Shown here one piece after another: positions 46,317-57,002 of a stretch of 64,000 nucleotides of DNA. Origin of the DNA: Thalassococcus halodurans (GTDB lineage Bacteria; Pseudomonadota; Alphaproteobacteria; Rhodobacterales; Rhodobacteraceae); the NCBI RefSeq assembly GCF_900108225.1, contig NZ_FNUZ01000001.1, positions 868,001 to 932,000 on the forward strand, written 5' to 3'. The notes below the pieces were generated by a model. It had not been told where the DNA came from. It saw nothing but the letters and a program-made list of their open reading frames with translations, and did no database searches. Position 1 is the first letter of the stretch. Each line of letters begins with the position of its first letter. The translations under genes and the position numbers were made by a program.

Positions 46317-47649
46317 GCGTCATGCCTTCGACTAGCAGAGACGGCACCACGCGGCTTAGCCACGGACGCGCATCATTCGCGGGGATCAGGGTTTTCAACA
46401 TAGCAGGAAGCGACCCTGCAATTGTCACGCCAGACACCGGATAAGCCAGTTCACCGTTTTCTACCCAATAGCCTGCAGCACCCCGCGAATAGTCGCCTGT
46501 GTTGGGGTTGATCGTGGCCCCGATCATCGAAGTCACCAACAGGCCGGTGCCCATATCGCGGATCAGATCTTTGCGGGTTTTGTCGCCTTGGGTCATTTCA
46601 ATGTTCCAAGGGCTGGGCGACGGTGCGCTGGATGTGCCGCGTGTCGCGTTTGCCGTACTTTCCATGCCCAACTTGCGCCCAGTGGCCAGATCCAGCGTCC
46701 ATCCCTGCAGCACGCCATCTTTGACAATCGCGCGTTTCTGCGTTGCCAGACCTTCGGCATCGAAGGGGCGCGAGGCCATTTTGCGCGGCGCATGCGGATC
46801 TTCCAACAGGTCGAAACCTTCCGGCAGCACCTGAGTTCCCATCGCATCCAGCAGCCAAGATGACCCGCGCGCAATGGCACCGCCGTTCACCGCCGACAAA
46901 AGATGCCCGATCAAGCTGGACGAAATACGTTCGTCATACAGAACCGGATAAGCACCGGTTTTCGGGCGGCGGGGATTCATCCGTTCCAGCGTGCGTTTCG
47001 CGGCGGTTTGGCCGATCTCTTCGGGGCTGCGCAGGTCGGATTGAAAGATACGGCTGTCACCGTCGTAGTCGCGCTCCATCTCGGTGCCAGTGCCTGCGAT
47101 CGCGATGCAGGAAATCGAACGGGACGACCGTTTGTAGCCACCGGAAAACCCGTTGCTGGCCGCCAGATGCACATTCGACGACCCATAGCCCGCCGAACAT
47201 CCGTCAATCTGGGTGATCCCGTCGACGGCAAGCGCCGCCGCCTCGGCGCGGATGGCGTCCTGTTCCAGATCGGCAGGGGCCGGTTCGGCAGAGGCATCGA
47301 ACAGCTCCAGCGCCTCTACGTCGAAATCCTTGATGATCTGGTCGGCGTCCGCCAGCCCGATATAGGGATCGTCGGGGGCCTCTTGCGCCATGGCGACCGC
47401 GCGTTCCGCCATCATCGCCATGGTTTCAGGGCGCACATCCGATGCGGAAATCGTGGCGCTCCGCTGACCCAGAAGAACACGCAGGCCGATTTCCACGCCA
47501 TCCGAGCGTTCCGCTTGTTCCAGCTTACCGTTACGCACATCAATACTGATCGACGTGCCATCCACGGCCAACGCATCAGCCGCGTCAGCACCGGCCTTTT
47601 TCGCGGCCTCAAGCAGTTGCTGTGTCAGGTCGGAAAGATTGTGCGCCAT
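46303..47649 (-). CDS. pmbA: TldD/PmbA-family metalloprotease subunit (TldE-like)
   Basis: 448 residues with the PmbA signature NPNTGDYSRGAAGYWVENGE near the C-terminus. It lacks the HExxxH zinc site of TldD, as expected for the TldE/PmbA partner. With TldD it degrades unfolded peptides and matures some peptide products. No tldD is in the window. Confidence 0.9.
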   Translation of the reverse strand: MAHNLSDLTQQLLEAAKKAGADAADALAVDGTSISIDVRNGKLEQAERSDGVEIGLRVLLGQRSATISASDVRPETMAMMAERAVAMAQEAPDDPYIGLADADQIIKDFDVEALELFDASAEPAPADLEQDAIRAEAAALAVDGITQIDGCSAGYGSSNVHLAASNGFSGGYKRSSRSISCIAIAGTGTEMERDYDGDSRIFQSDLRSPEEIGQTAAKRTLERMNPRRPKTGAYPVLYDERISSSLIGHLLSAVNGGAIARGSSWLLDAMGTQVLPEGFDLLEDPHAPRKMASRPFDAEGLATQKRAIVKDGVLQGWTLDLATGRKLGMESTANATRGTSSAPSPSPWNIEMTQGDKTRKDLIRDMGTGLLVTSMIGATINPNTGDYSRGAAGYWVENGELAYPVSGVTIAGSLPAMLKTLIPANDARPWLSRVVPSLLVEGMTLAGE

Positions 47650-47776
47650 CGCGGTTTTGCCTTTTTGCTGCCTGTCCGAGACCTAGGGCCATGACAGCAT
47701 TGGCGCAAGTCTATTGACCCAATCGGATCAACGCCAGCGGCCCAAGGGCGGCCTAAACCGCCCGTGGGACTGATAT

Positions 47777-48637
47777 TTATTCGCAGAGATAACCCAAGCT
47801 GACCGCACCCGCGCTGACGGCTTCGACCGTCGCAACGCAATCGCTGCCGTCCAGTTCGATCTTGCTGCCACCAGTATAGGTTTCAAGCGTCAAGCCGTTC
47901 ACGGCAAGGCGCGCGCTGTTGGTCTCGGTGTCGACACCAGAGACATAGATGCGCGCAGCGCCGTCGCCCAGAATGGCGGTTTTGCCGATGCCATAGGTTT
48001 CAGCATTGCCGCTAAGCGCAACTTTCTCGTCCGACGCGCCTTCACCACATGCTGCGGACAGAACGGCATGGCCGCGATCTACTGCGTCCAGCGTGATCTG
48101 GCAGTCGTCAACCTTTGTAGACCCGCCCACAGCCAGCGTTTTAGCAGACCCGTTCAGGGACAGCGCCACGGCATTGTCATCAACCCGCGACACGAACGCC
48201 CGCACGGCACCATCGTTGAAGACAGCGGTCATACCTGGCGTGATGCCTTCCGGTGCGGCCTCAACAGGCGACGATCCCGCAACAGACAGCGCGCTCAGCT
48301 GTTCGCCAAGGCTGGCTGCGGTGCTTTCCAACGATGTGGCCACATCTGACGACAGGGTTTCGATTTTGGAACCAAGCTCGGACACAGCATCTTTGGCAGA
48401 GCTGGCGCTGACCGTTTCTTCTAGCCCGTCCAGACGTTCAGACAGCCCGTCCATCTTGGCATCCAGATCACCCACCAGCTTGGCCAGAGATTCATTTGCT
48501 TCCGCGCTCGGGGCCAGCTTTTCGCTGATGGTGTCGCCAATTTCGCTGAGTTTCGGGGCAGAGGGTGCCGCCACAATCCCAAGACCGAAGCCGATCAATG
48601 CAGATACCAAACCCGTGGCAATTACTTTCTGATCCAA
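47777..48637 (-). CDS. Membrane-anchored protein with two homologous Cys-pair repeats, unrecognised
   Basis: 286 residues from a TTG at 48637 placed just after AAGGAGGAGACA; an ATG 18 bases upstream lies before that site. One membrane helix (VIATGLVSALIGFGLGIVAA), then a coiled-coil-like Ser/Glu-rich region (about 30-120), then two repeats at 135-199 and 217-286. Each repeat has GMTAVFNDGAVRAFVSRVD / GKTAILGDGAARIYVSGVD and a Cys pair exactly 18 residues apart (179/197 and 267/285). The repeats probably form disulfide-bonded periplasmic domains. No known family recognised. Confidence 0.75.
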   Translation of the reverse strand: MDQKVIATGLVSALIGFGLGIVAAPSAPKLSEIGDTISEKLAPSAEANESLAKLVGDLDAKMDGLSERLDGLEETVSASSAKDAVSELGSKIETLSSDVATSLESTAASLGEQLSALSVAGSSPVEAAPEGITPGMTAVFNDGAVRAFVSRVDDNAVALSLNGSAKTLAVGGSTKVDDCQITLDAVDRGHAVLSAACGEGASDEKVALSGNAETYGIGKTAILGDGAARIYVSGVDTETNSARLAVNGLTLETYTGGSKIELDGSDCVATVEAVSAGAVSLGYLCE

Positions 48638-48769
48638 TGTCTCCTCCTTAAACAAAGACGATCATACTGCGGCTTATGCCGCTTGGGTCCTAGCAGACCC
48701 GATTCTGAACGGGGGAGAAACACAAAAATACGCCATCGGGGTCAGATGACGCATCTTGCAAGGGGTCGC

Positions 48770-49522
48770 CTAGTTTTTAGGTTCGACCACACCGACAATC
48801 GGCCCCAGATACCAGCCACGATCCGAGCGATCCAGCGAAGGCGCATGGATACGGGACACATTGCCATCAAGGAAAAGCGCGTTCGGCAGTTTCAGTTCGT
48901 CGCGAAACAGGCGCCCGAATTCATGGAACGTGACAGAGCGGTCTGAAATCGCGAACACGGCCTTTTTGCCGTCTTCGGTCGTGCCCACCCCGTTCCGGAT
49001 ATAGCGCGACGTGCTGTCGACCAGAAACCGCGGGTGCAGTTTGCCATCAATCACCAGCATCGGACCGGACTGGGTCGCATAGCGACACTCGGGCCGGTCT
49101 TCGTTGTATTCCAGCGTTTCGATCACGCGCACGCTGTCGCTCTGGATGCACAAAACACCATTCGGCAGCATACCGAAATTGCCCGGCCCCGCATTGGGGA
49201 TCACGCGCATCTGCTCTTTGCCGTTTTCGATGTAGTGGCCAACTGGGCTGCGATCGTCGTGGTACATGCCCGCGTTCATCGCAAAGCCAAGCTGTTGGCC
49301 CTTGTCCGACAAGGCCGCGTTAATCGAACTGAAATGCCCAAAGCGTTCGCCATCTTTGTCGTTCAGAAAAAGGCGCAGATCGTCCGCCTCAATATCGACC
49401 TCACACAGGGTGAACGGCAGCTTATCAAAGGTGATCTCGCGACACTCCAGCGCCAAGGCCGCCCCTGCCGTCAGGGACAGCGACGCAAGTATAGCGATGA
49501 AAGCCGTCAGGTTGCGAAGCAC
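48770..49522 (-). CDS. DUF2233 / phosphodiester glycosidase-like exported protein
   Basis: 250 residues from a GTG at 49522, two bases after the rbfA stop; ATGs further up lie inside rbfA. Signal peptide LRNLTAFIAILASLSLTAG ahead of ALALE. FAMNAGMYHDDRSPVGHYIE and LFLDGNVSRIHAPSL are hallmarks of the NAGPA/DUF2233 family, related to the enzyme that uncovers mannose-6-phosphate. The bacterial substrate, likely a cell-wall or polysaccharide phosphodiester, is unknown. Confidence 0.8.
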   Translation of the reverse strand: MLRNLTAFIAILASLSLTAGAALALECREITFDKLPFTLCEVDIEADDLRLFLNDKDGERFGHFSSINAALSDKGQQLGFAMNAGMYHDDRSPVGHYIENGKEQMRVIPNAGPGNFGMLPNGVLCIQSDSVRVIETLEYNEDRPECRYATQSGPMLVIDGKLHPRFLVDSTSRYIRNGVGTTEDGKKAVFAISDRSVTFHEFGRLFRDELKLPNALFLDGNVSRIHAPSLDRSDRGWYLGPIVGVVEPKN

Positions 49523-49523
49523 G

Positions 49524-49919
49524 TCAATCGTCCAGATCGCGACGCACATTTTCCTGCGAAAACAGCCGGCGCGTTTCGTCGAGGCGGTCAAAGGTTTCGT
49601 CCAGACGGAAGCGCAGATCAGGCGAATACTTCAGCGTCATATCCTTGGAAATCGCGCGGCGCAGTTCGGCCTTATTGCGGGCCAGCAGCTGGCACACGTC
49701 TTCCTGCCCCTTGCCGCCCAAGGGAACAACATAGGCGGTTGCCACTTTTAGGTCAGGCGACACTGTCACTTCGCCCACGGTGATGGACATGCGGTTCAGA
49801 TCGGGGTCGTGGATGTCGCCGCGCATCAGCACATCGGAAAGCGTCCGGCGAATAAGTTCGCCGACCCGAAGCTGTCGTTGGCTGGGCCCAGGCCCGTCGT
49901 GGAATTTGTTTTTTGCCAT
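49524..49919 (-). CDS. rbfA: Ribosome-binding factor A
   Basis: 131 residues with the KH-like fold [19 protein letters not shown] at the start and [11 protein letters not shown] in the middle. Assists late 30S subunit maturation and 16S rRNA processing. The C-terminus is a longer charged tail than in enteric RbfA, usual in alphaproteobacteria. Divergent from dapB. Confidence 0.93.
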   Translation of the reverse strand: MAKNKFHDGPGPSQRQLRVGELIRRTLSDVLMRGDIHDPDLNRMSITVGEVTVSPDLKVATAYVVPLGGKGQEDVCQLLARNKAELRRAISKDMTLKYSPDLRFRLDETFDRLDETRRLFSQENVRRDLDD

Positions 49920-50008
49920 GTGACCCACTTATGCCGTTACCAGTGCTTTGCCAAGCGCCCCGTCCCGCGATATGAGGGCGGAACCTTGCCGATGAAGGAG
50001 TGCCCAGA

Positions 50009-50818
50009 ATGAGCGATTTGCCAGGTGTTGTCATTACAGGTGTGTCCGGCCGTATGGGCCAGATGCTGGTACGCGAAGTTCTGGCCAGCGAAAAGCTGCG
50101 TCTTGTTGGGGCCATCGAACGTACGGGCCACGATTGGGTCGGCAAGGATCTGGGCGCAATGATGGGCGGTGCCGATATGGGCGTGACCGTCAGCGATGAT
50201 GCTGCCTCTGCCTTTGAGGGTGCGAATGCCGTCATCGACTTTACCGCGCCTGCTGCGACGATTGCCTTTGCCAAGGCCGCTGCCGCCGCGAAGGCCGTGC
50301 ATGTTATCGGCACAACCGGTTTCTCTGAAGACGAATTGGCAGAGCTGTCCAAAGCCGCGCAGGGCGGCGTCCAGATTCGCGCGGGCAACATGAGCCTTGG
50401 CGTGAACCTGCTGACGCAGCTGACCAAAAAGGTCGCCGCCGCGCTGGACGAAGACTGGGACATCGAAGTGATCGAAGCCCACCACAACCGAAAGGTCGAC
50501 GCGCCTTCCGGTACGGCACTTATGCTGGGTGAAGCCGCCGCTGAAGGGCGTGGCGTCAAACTGGCCGACGTATCCGACCGTGGCCGCGATGGCATCACGG
50601 GCGCGCGCAAAAAGGGCGACATCGGCTTTACCGCGATTCGCGGTGGCGACATTGTTGGCGAACATGACGTTCTGTTTGCTGCCGCTGGCGAACGCATCGT
50701 CCTACGCCATCTGGCAACCGATCGCGGTATTTTCGCCCGTGGCGCATTGAAGGCGGCGCTTTGGGGGCAGAACCGCGAACCGGGTGAATATGACATGCTG
50801 GACGTGCTGGGGCTGTAA
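50009..50818 (+). CDS. dapB: 4-hydroxy-tetrahydrodipicolinate reductase
   Basis: 269 residues from the ATG at 50009 preceded by AAGGAGTG. NAD(P) motif [15 protein letters not shown], and the substrate motif [15 protein letters not shown]. Second committed step of lysine and diaminopimelate synthesis. Alone in its unit. Confidence 0.97.
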   Translation: MSDLPGVVITGVSGRMGQMLVREVLASEKLRLVGAIERTGHDWVGKDLGAMMGGADMGVTVSDDAASAFEGANAVIDFTAPAATIAFAKAAAAAKAVHVIGTTGFSEDELAELSKAAQGGVQIRAGNMSLGVNLLTQLTKKVAAALDEDWDIEVIEAHHNRKVDAPSGTALMLGEAAAEGRGVKLADVSDRGRDGITGARKKGDIGFTAIRGGDIVGEHDVLFAAAGERIVLRHLATDRGIFARGALKAALWGQNREPGEYDMLDVLGL

Positions 50819-50906
50819 TTAAGCGAATCTCAAGTTTTTGTGATAAAATGAACCAATCGGGGGTGGGAAACGTTCACAGCACAAGTATGTGTTGAGGAGG
50901 ATCGCC

Positions 50907-51269
50907 ATGACGCCCCCGAAGTTGTTTCAAATCACAACCTTGATTGCCGCCATTTTCGGCAGTGCTGCCTACGCGGAACGATCAACCGTTCAGGACAAGC
51001 AGCAGTTTCTGAATCTTGTCTCCGGCAAAACCCTGCAGCGCCCCTTGGTGTCGCTGGTGGTCAAGCCCTCTGGCACCATCACCGGCAAAGGCGCGCTGCG
51101 CGAGGTCAAAGGCCAATGGACGTGGAAGGACGGCTATTTCTGCCGGACGCTGTACTGGGGTGGCGATGATCTGGGGTATAACTGCCAGCTTGTCACCTTT
51201 GACGGGCGCAAGCTGACCTTCACAGCCGATCAAGGCGCAGGCCAGTCGGCTGCATTTTCGCTCCGCTAA
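50907..51269 (+). CDS. Small secreted protein, unknown
   Basis: 120 residues from the ATG at 50907 with TTGAGGAGG upstream. Signal peptide TPPKLFQITTLIAAIFGSAA ending near AYA. The mature domain (GTITGKGALREVKGQWTWKD) looks like a small beta fold with two Cys. Family not recognised. Converges with the DUF1674 gene. Confidence 0.75.
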   Translation: MTPPKLFQITTLIAAIFGSAAYAERSTVQDKQQFLNLVSGKTLQRPLVSLVVKPSGTITGKGALREVKGQWTWKDGYFCRTLYWGGDDLGYNCQLVTFDGRKLTFTADQGAGQSAAFSLR

Positions 51270-51274
51270 GTGGA

Positions 51275-51484
51275 TCAGAAATCGACAGCGATTCCCTTTT
51301 TCTCCCAATCGCCATAGCGCACGGGTTCAGGGCCTTTGCGGCCACCGAGTTCTGTAGGGCGGGGATTCGCGGCTTCTTCGGCCTCGGCCTGCGCCCGGCG
51401 TTCGGCGGCTTCGGCCAATGCGCGCTGCGCGGCTGGCGGCAAATCTTCGATCTTACGGTCGTCCGAGGATGTCTCGTCACTCAT
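51275..51484 (-). CDS. DUF1674 / SDHAF4-like succinate dehydrogenase assembly factor
   Basis: 69 residues. The conserved C-terminus TELGGRKGPEPVRYGDWEKK is the DUF1674 signature, the bacterial relative of eukaryotic SDHAF4, which binds the flavinylated SdhA during complex II assembly. The N-terminal half is an Ala/Glu-rich helix. It lies about 44 kb from the sdh operon in this window. AAGGAAA precedes the ATG. Confidence 0.85.
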   Translation of the reverse strand: MSDETSSDDRKIEDLPPAAQRALAEAAERRAQAEAEEAANPRPTELGGRKGPEPVRYGDWEKKGIAVDF

Positions 51485-51566
51485 GTCAGGCGTTTCCTTG
51501 TCTGATGACCCTTGATATACGCGCCACTTGTCGCGGGGCAAGGACCCCACCAGACCGGAGTGCGCA

Positions 51567-52832
51567 ATGAACAAGACCCCTTCCCCCCGTGAAGTCGCGG
51601 TAAACCTGCTGGATCAGGTGCTGGGCGAAGAACGTTTGCTGTCGGAACTGACCGGCGCACCCCGTTTTCAGAAACTGCCCCCCGCCGACCGCGCCGCCGC
51701 CCAGCGCCTTGCATTGGATACGCTGCGGGGCCTTGAACGCGCCGACCGCATCCTGAAGCCGTTCCTGCGCAAACAGCCGCCTTTGCGGGTTTTGAACACG
51801 TTGCGTCTGGCGACCGTGGAACTGTGCCAGGGCGGTGCGGCCCATGGAGTTGTGAACGACGCCGTCGATATCGTCGCGAAGGGCAAGAAGACAGCCGGTC
51901 TGAAAGGGCTGGTGAACGCCGTCCTGCGTAAGGTCGTGACCAAAGGCCCCGAAGAATGGGAAAAGCTGCGCATCCCGCGCCTGCCGAAATGGCTGCGCGA
52001 ACCGCTGGTTATGGCGTGGGGCCGTGAAGCGGTTGCCGAAATCGAGGCCGCGCATTTCGCAGGTGCGCCTTTGGATCTGTCTGCACGTGGTGATGCCGAA
52101 CGTCTGGCCGAAAAGGTTGGCGGTGAATTGCTGCCCACAGGATCGGTGCGCATCCAAGGCCAAGTGCAGGTCAGCGCGCTGGCAGGCTATGACACAGGCG
52201 CGTTCTGGGTGCAGGATGCCGCCGCAGCTTTGCCGGTCAAACTGTTGGGCGACGTGAAGGACCTGCGCGTGCTGGACATGTGCGCAGCACCGGGCGGCAA
52301 AACGCTGCAACTGGCTTCTGCCGGTGCGCATGTCACCGCTTTGGACATTTCCGAAAACCGCATGGCGCGGGTGCAGGAAAACCTGACGCGTATGGGTCTT
52401 GCTGCAGAAATCGTTGTGTCCGATGCGCTGGACCATTCGGCCAAACCCTACGACGCGATCCTATTGGATGCGCCCTGTTCCGCCACCGGCACCATCCGCC
52501 GCCACCCGGATCTGCCGCATGCCAAAACGGGCGACGGCATTATGGAACTGATCGGCCTTCAATCAGCGATGATCGACAAGGCGCTGGACCTGCTGAAACC
52601 CGGTGGCACGCTGATTTTTTGTACCTGTTCGCTGATCCCGGACGAAGGCGAGGTTCAGATCGAAGAGGCGCTGGAACGTCATCCAAACCTGACCGTAGAT
52701 ACGCCCCTGCCCCAAGGCATCTCTGCGGAATGGAAAAGCAGCGAAGGCGGCATTCGTCTGCGGCCCGATTACTGGGCAGATCGCGGCGGCATGGATGGGT
52801 TCTATATGGCCCGCCTGATCAAAGCGGCGTAA
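51567..52832 (+). CDS. rsmB: 16S rRNA m5C methyltransferase, RsmB-like
   Basis: 421 residues. N-terminal NusB-like RNA-binding domain (1-130), then the SAM-binding motif LDMCAAPGGKTLQLA and the two catalytic Cys in DAPCSATGTIRRHPD and FCTCSLI. GGAG precedes the ATG at 51567. Methylates C967-equivalent of 16S rRNA; some related proteins act on other rRNA sites. Confidence 0.88.
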   Translation: MNKTPSPREVAVNLLDQVLGEERLLSELTGAPRFQKLPPADRAAAQRLALDTLRGLERADRILKPFLRKQPPLRVLNTLRLATVELCQGGAAHGVVNDAVDIVAKGKKTAGLKGLVNAVLRKVVTKGPEEWEKLRIPRLPKWLREPLVMAWGREAVAEIEAAHFAGAPLDLSARGDAERLAEKVGGELLPTGSVRIQGQVQVSALAGYDTGAFWVQDAAAALPVKLLGDVKDLRVLDMCAAPGGKTLQLASAGAHVTALDISENRMARVQENLTRMGLAAEIVVSDALDHSAKPYDAILLDAPCSATGTIRRHPDLPHAKTGDGIMELIGLQSAMIDKALDLLKPGGTLIFCTCSLIPDEGEVQIEEALERHPNLTVDTPLPQGISAEWKSSEGGIRLRPDYWADRGGMDGFYMARLIKAA

Positions 52833-52949
52833 TCGCGCGCCATCCCGCCAAGACTGTCAAATCGACACGCATTCAAAGGTGACTTTGAAGGTCAACGCAG
52901 GTATCTTCTGCCACAATCACACGCCGAAGTGCGGGGTAAGAGGCAGGGT

Positions 52950-54698
52950 ATGTCGATTTTGGAACGCTGGACCGACAGGCGCACGCGTCTGATGAACCGC
53001 TTTCACGCGCGTCGTGCGGCGCGCGCAGCGGCTGCGACCGGCTTTCAATCCAATCCCGAACCACGCACCGTCGGCAGTTTCGCCCGTGGCCGTCAGTTGG
53101 CCGCTGGCAACCTGATGTTCGCAGGCCACCTGATCGAAGCACCCAAAACAGTGCTGTGGGATATCATCCCCCCCGATCAGGCGTTCGAAGAAGAAACGCA
53201 CAGCTTTGCATGGCTGGACGACATGGCCGCCGTGAGCGAACTGCACACCCGCAAGGCCGCGCAGGAATGGGTCTGGGGATGGATCGAACGCTATGGCGAT
53301 GGGTCGGGCCCCGGCTGGTTGCCCGAACTGACAGGCCGCCGCATGATCCGCCTAGTCCACCACGCGCTAATGCTGCTGCGCGGGCGGAATGCGGAACAAA
53401 CTGAACAATTCTACCGCGCCTTGGCGGCACATGCGCATTTCTTGTCGCGCCGCTGGCACGCGACACCGGCTTGCCTGCCGAGGATCGAGGCGCTGACCGG
53501 TCTTTTGTATGCGGGCCTGTCGCTTCAGGGCATGGACCGTTTTGTTGAACCCGCGCGCAAAGCACTGGCACAGGAATGCGCCCGTGAAATCGATGCGGAC
53601 GGCGGGATCATCACGCGAAACCCCGAAGAACTGCTTGAGGTGTTCACTCTTCTGACATGGGCGGCGGCCGCCTTGGAAGAAGCGGGCAAGACCGTCGACG
53701 ACGATCTGCGCAACGCCATCCAGCGGATTGCCCCCATCTTGCGCTCGTTGCGCCATTCGGACGGCGCGTTGGCCCGTTTCCATGGCGGCGGTCGCGGGAT
53801 CGAAGGCCGTCTGGAACAGGCATTGGCCGCATCCGGAGTGCGCAAACGCAAAACCGACGGGCTGGCGATGGGATTTGCCCGTTTGTCGGCAGGCCGCACC
53901 AGCCTGATCATCGATGCAGCGCCCCCACCGGTAAAAGAGGCATCTTATAATGCCCATGCCTCGACCCTTGCATTCGAACTGACATCGGGGCGCAGGCCGC
54001 TGATCGTGAACTGCGGTTCCGGCGCGATTTTCGGTGAAGAGTGGCGCCGTGCAGGGCGCGCCACGCCGTCTCATTCCACGCTCTGTCTGGACGGCTATTC
54101 CAGCGCGCGTCTTGGCAAGGAAAGCAATGTACGCGGTGCCACCCGCGAAATGTTGGAAGACGCACCAAAGACAACGCCGACACAGCTTAGCCTCACCAGC
54201 GATGGCGTGCGGTTTGAAGGCGGGCATGACGGTTACGTCAGCACCCACGGTCTGACCCACGCCCGCATTCTGGAAATGACGTCCGACGGGCGCGGCGTGG
54301 CGGGCGAAGACATGTTGCTGGCCATCGATCCGCCGCACAAAGCGACGTTCGACACCCGCATGAACGCCACTTTGCTTGAGGGAATCCCCTTTCAGATTCG
54401 TTTTCACCTACACCCCGAGGTCGATGCAGAACTGGATTTGGGGGGGACTGCAGTCTCGATGGTGCTTAAATCCGGTGAAATCTGGGTCTTCCGGCACGAT
54501 TCAAAGGCCGAATTGACCATCGAACCGTCAGTTTATCTGGAAAAAGGCCGTTTGCGGCCCCGTGGCGCACAACAGATCGTTTTATCCGGCCGCGCAATGG
54601 AGTATGCGACCAGCATCCGCTGGTCCCTTGCCAAAGCGCATGACACCGCGATCGCGATACGTGACGTTGGAGAGGTAGAGGCGGAAGAACCGATCTGA
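52950..54698 (+). CDS. Heparinase II/III-like protein
   Basis: 582 residues from the ATG at 52950 (AGAGGCAGGG upstream). Alpha-alpha toroid N-terminal half, then the beta-sandwich with [22 protein letters not shown] and [16 protein letters not shown], which are the family motifs. No signal peptide is visible, so if active it acts inside the cell or leaves by another route. As I know the family in Rhodobacterales, it is conserved beside purH and rsmB. Substrate unknown. Confidence 0.85.
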   Translation: MSILERWTDRRTRLMNRFHARRAARAAAATGFQSNPEPRTVGSFARGRQLAAGNLMFAGHLIEAPKTVLWDIIPPDQAFEEETHSFAWLDDMAAVSELHTRKAAQEWVWGWIERYGDGSGPGWLPELTGRRMIRLVHHALMLLRGRNAEQTEQFYRALAAHAHFLSRRWHATPACLPRIEALTGLLYAGLSLQGMDRFVEPARKALAQECAREIDADGGIITRNPEELLEVFTLLTWAAAALEEAGKTVDDDLRNAIQRIAPILRSLRHSDGALARFHGGGRGIEGRLEQALAASGVRKRKTDGLAMGFARLSAGRTSLIIDAAPPPVKEASYNAHASTLAFELTSGRRPLIVNCGSGAIFGEEWRRAGRATPSHSTLCLDGYSSARLGKESNVRGATREMLEDAPKTTPTQLSLTSDGVRFEGGHDGYVSTHGLTHARILEMTSDGRGVAGEDMLLAIDPPHKATFDTRMNATLLEGIPFQIRFHLHPEVDAELDLGGTAVSMVLKSGEIWVFRHDSKAELTIEPSVYLEKGRLRPRGAQQIVLSGRAMEYATSIRWSLAKAHDTAIAIRDVGEVEAEEPI

Positions 54699-54715
54699 AC
54701 CACAGTGGAATCCGA

Positions 54716-56305
54716 ATGTCCGATCTTCATCCCGTCCGCCGCGCCCTCCTTTCCGTTTCTGATAAAACCGGTCTGATCGACCTCGCTAAGGCTCTGTCCG
54801 AGCGCGGCGTCGAACTGCTGTCCACAGGGGGCTCTGCCAAGACCCTGCGCGACGCTGGCCTGACCGTAAAAGACGTGTCCGAGGTCACCGGCTTCCCCGA
54901 GATGATGGACGGTCGCGTAAAAACGCTTCACCCGATGGTTCACGGCGGCCTGCTGGCGCTGCGCGATGACGAAGGTCACGTGGCATCGATGAACGAACAC
55001 GGCATCGGCGCGATCGACCTGCTGGTCGTGAACCTGTATCCGTTCGAAGCGACCGTCGCCAAAGGCGCGGACTATGCCACAGCGATTGAAAACATCGACA
55101 TCGGCGGCCCCGCGATGATCCGCGCCGCAGCCAAGAACCACAAGTTCGTCAACGTGGTTGTCGACGTCGAAGACTATGACGCGCTGCTGGCCGAATTGGA
55201 TGCCAACGATGGCCAGACATCTTACGAATTCCGCCAGAAACTGGCTCTGACCGCCTATGCCCGCACCGGTGCTTATGACGCGGCAGTGTCCACATGGATG
55301 GCCAACGCGCTGGGCGAAACATCGCCGCGCCGCCGTGTGTTTGCTGGCACGCGGGCCCAGACGCTGCGCTATGGTGAAAACCCCCACCAGTCCGCATCAT
55401 TCTATGTGGATGGCTCGACCCGTCCGGGCGTCGCCCACGCGGAACAGCTTCAGGGCAAGGAACTGAGCTACAACAACATCAACGACACCGACGCGGCCTT
55501 TGAACTGGTCAGCGAGTTCCGCCCCGAAGATGGCCCCGCCTGCGCGATCATCAAGCACGCGAATCCCTGTGGCGTAGCCCGCGGCGCGACACTGGCCGAA
55601 GCCTACAGCCGCGCGTTCGACTGTGACCGCACATCGGCTTTCGGCGGCATCATCGCCCTGAACCAGACGCTGGACGTGGAAACCGCCAAGCAGATCACCG
55701 AAATCTTCACCGAAGTCGTCATCGCCCCCGGCGCGGACGAAGCGGCGCGTGAAATCTTTGCGGCCAAGAAAAACCTGCGTCTTCTGCTGACAGAAGGCCT
55801 GAGCGATCCGGCAGCAGCCGGCCTTGCGATCAAGCAGGTGACAGGTGGCTATCTGGTACAAGACCGTGACAACGGGCGCGTTGATCAATGGGAACTGAAA
55901 ACAGTGACCAAGCGCCAGCCCACACCGGAAGAGCTGAAAGACCTGCTGTTTGCATGGAAGGTCGCCAAGCACGTCAAATCCAACGCCATCGTTTACGTCA
56001 AAGACGGCGCAACCGTCGGCGTCGGCGCAGGCCAGATGAGCCGTGTTGACTCCACCCGCATCGCCGCACGCAAATCGCAGGACATGGCCGAAGTCATGGG
56101 TCTGGATACACCGCTGACACGCGGTTCGGTCGTCGCCTCTGACGCGTTCTTCCCCTTCCCCGACGGTCTTTTGACCGCCGCCGAAGCAGGCGCCACAGCG
56201 GTGATCCAGCCGGGTGGTTCGATGCGTGACGACAAGGTGATCGAAGCCGCGGACGAAGCAGGCCTTGCCATGGTCTTCACCGGCATGCGCCACTTCCGTC
56301 ACTGA
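54716..56305 (+). CDS. purH: AICAR transformylase / IMP cyclohydrolase
   Basis: 529 residues. N-terminal MGS-like cyclohydrolase domain ([34 protein letters not shown]) and C-terminal transformylase with KHANPCGVA and RTSAFGG. Last two steps of IMP synthesis. Begins 17 bases after the heparinase-like gene, so they are probably co-transcribed. Confidence 0.97.
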   Translation: MSDLHPVRRALLSVSDKTGLIDLAKALSERGVELLSTGGSAKTLRDAGLTVKDVSEVTGFPEMMDGRVKTLHPMVHGGLLALRDDEGHVASMNEHGIGAIDLLVVNLYPFEATVAKGADYATAIENIDIGGPAMIRAAAKNHKFVNVVVDVEDYDALLAELDANDGQTSYEFRQKLALTAYARTGAYDAAVSTWMANALGETSPRRRVFAGTRAQTLRYGENPHQSASFYVDGSTRPGVAHAEQLQGKELSYNNINDTDAAFELVSEFRPEDGPACAIIKHANPCGVARGATLAEAYSRAFDCDRTSAFGGIIALNQTLDVETAKQITEIFTEVVIAPGADEAAREIFAAKKNLRLLLTEGLSDPAAAGLAIKQVTGGYLVQDRDNGRVDQWELKTVTKRQPTPEELKDLLFAWKVAKHVKSNAIVYVKDGATVGVGAGQMSRVDSTRIAARKSQDMAEVMGLDTPLTRGSVVASDAFFPFPDGLLTAAEAGATAVIQPGGSMRDDKVIEAADEAGLAMVFTGMRHFRH

Positions 56306-56325
56306 TTTCAGCGACCATTCTACAG

Positions 56326-56358
56326 ACGGGCCGAGGAGCAATCCTTGGCCCGTTTTGT
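56326..56358 (+). terminator. Terminator of purH
   Basis: ACGGGCCGAGGA pairs with TCCTTGGCCCGT around GCAA, twelve pairs with one G-U, followed by TTTGTTTT. Confidence 0.92.
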
Positions 56359-56434
56359 TTTGTGACAGTTGATGTGACTTTCGCTTATTCCACGGATTCG
56401 CTAGACAGTGGGCAAACAAAGAACAGGACACCTC

Positions 56435-56950
56435 ATGTCAGAGGCGCGTAAGAGCAGGCCCTTTAAAACCGTCGCCATCGTGGCGCTGATCGTATTTGTG
56501 CTGGACCAGCTTTCCAAATGGCTGGTGGTGCATGTCATGGGCCTTGCGCAAAAGGGCGCGATCGAGGTGTTTCCGCCGTTCCTGAATTTCCGCATGGCGT
56601 GGAACTACGGCATCAATTTCGGACTGTTTTCCGGCCAGCAGGATATGACCCGCTGGATTCTTATCGCCGTAGCCATCGGGATCGTTCTGTTCGTGCTGGT
56701 CTGGCTGCGCCGTGATCCCCCCGGTTTCTGGGGTCTGGTCTCGGGCGGGATGCTTGTGGGCGGCGCTATCGGCAATGTGATCGACCGTCTGGCCTATGGC
56801 GCGGTCGCGGATTTCCTGAACATGTCCTGCTGCGGGATCAACAATCCCTTTGCTTTCAACGTGGCCGACATCGCGATTTTTGCAGGCGCGCTCGGCCTTG
56901 TGCTGTTCCCTGCCTCAAATAGCACGCGCCAAGGGAAAAACGCATCGTGA
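56435..56950 (+). CDS. lspA: Lipoprotein signal peptidase II
   Basis: 171 residues, four membrane helices. Family motifs DQLSKWLVV, NYGINFGLF, GGAIGNVIDRLAYGAVADFL and FNVADIAIF carry the two catalytic Asp. Cleaves prolipoprotein signal peptides, which the lipoproteins at 4752 and 57003 need. A GTG at 56408 is in frame but lacks a site; AGGACACC precedes the ATG. Confidence 0.95.
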   Translation: MSEARKSRPFKTVAIVALIVFVLDQLSKWLVVHVMGLAQKGAIEVFPPFLNFRMAWNYGINFGLFSGQQDMTRWILIAVAIGIVLFVLVWLRRDPPGFWGLVSGGMLVGGAIGNVIDRLAYGAVADFLNMSCCGINNPFAFNVADIAIFAGALGLVLFPASNSTRQGKNAS

Positions 56951-57002
56951 CCTTGCATTCGAGTTCGGATACTGCTGTCTTTGACGGAACTGGAGGGTGG
57001 CA

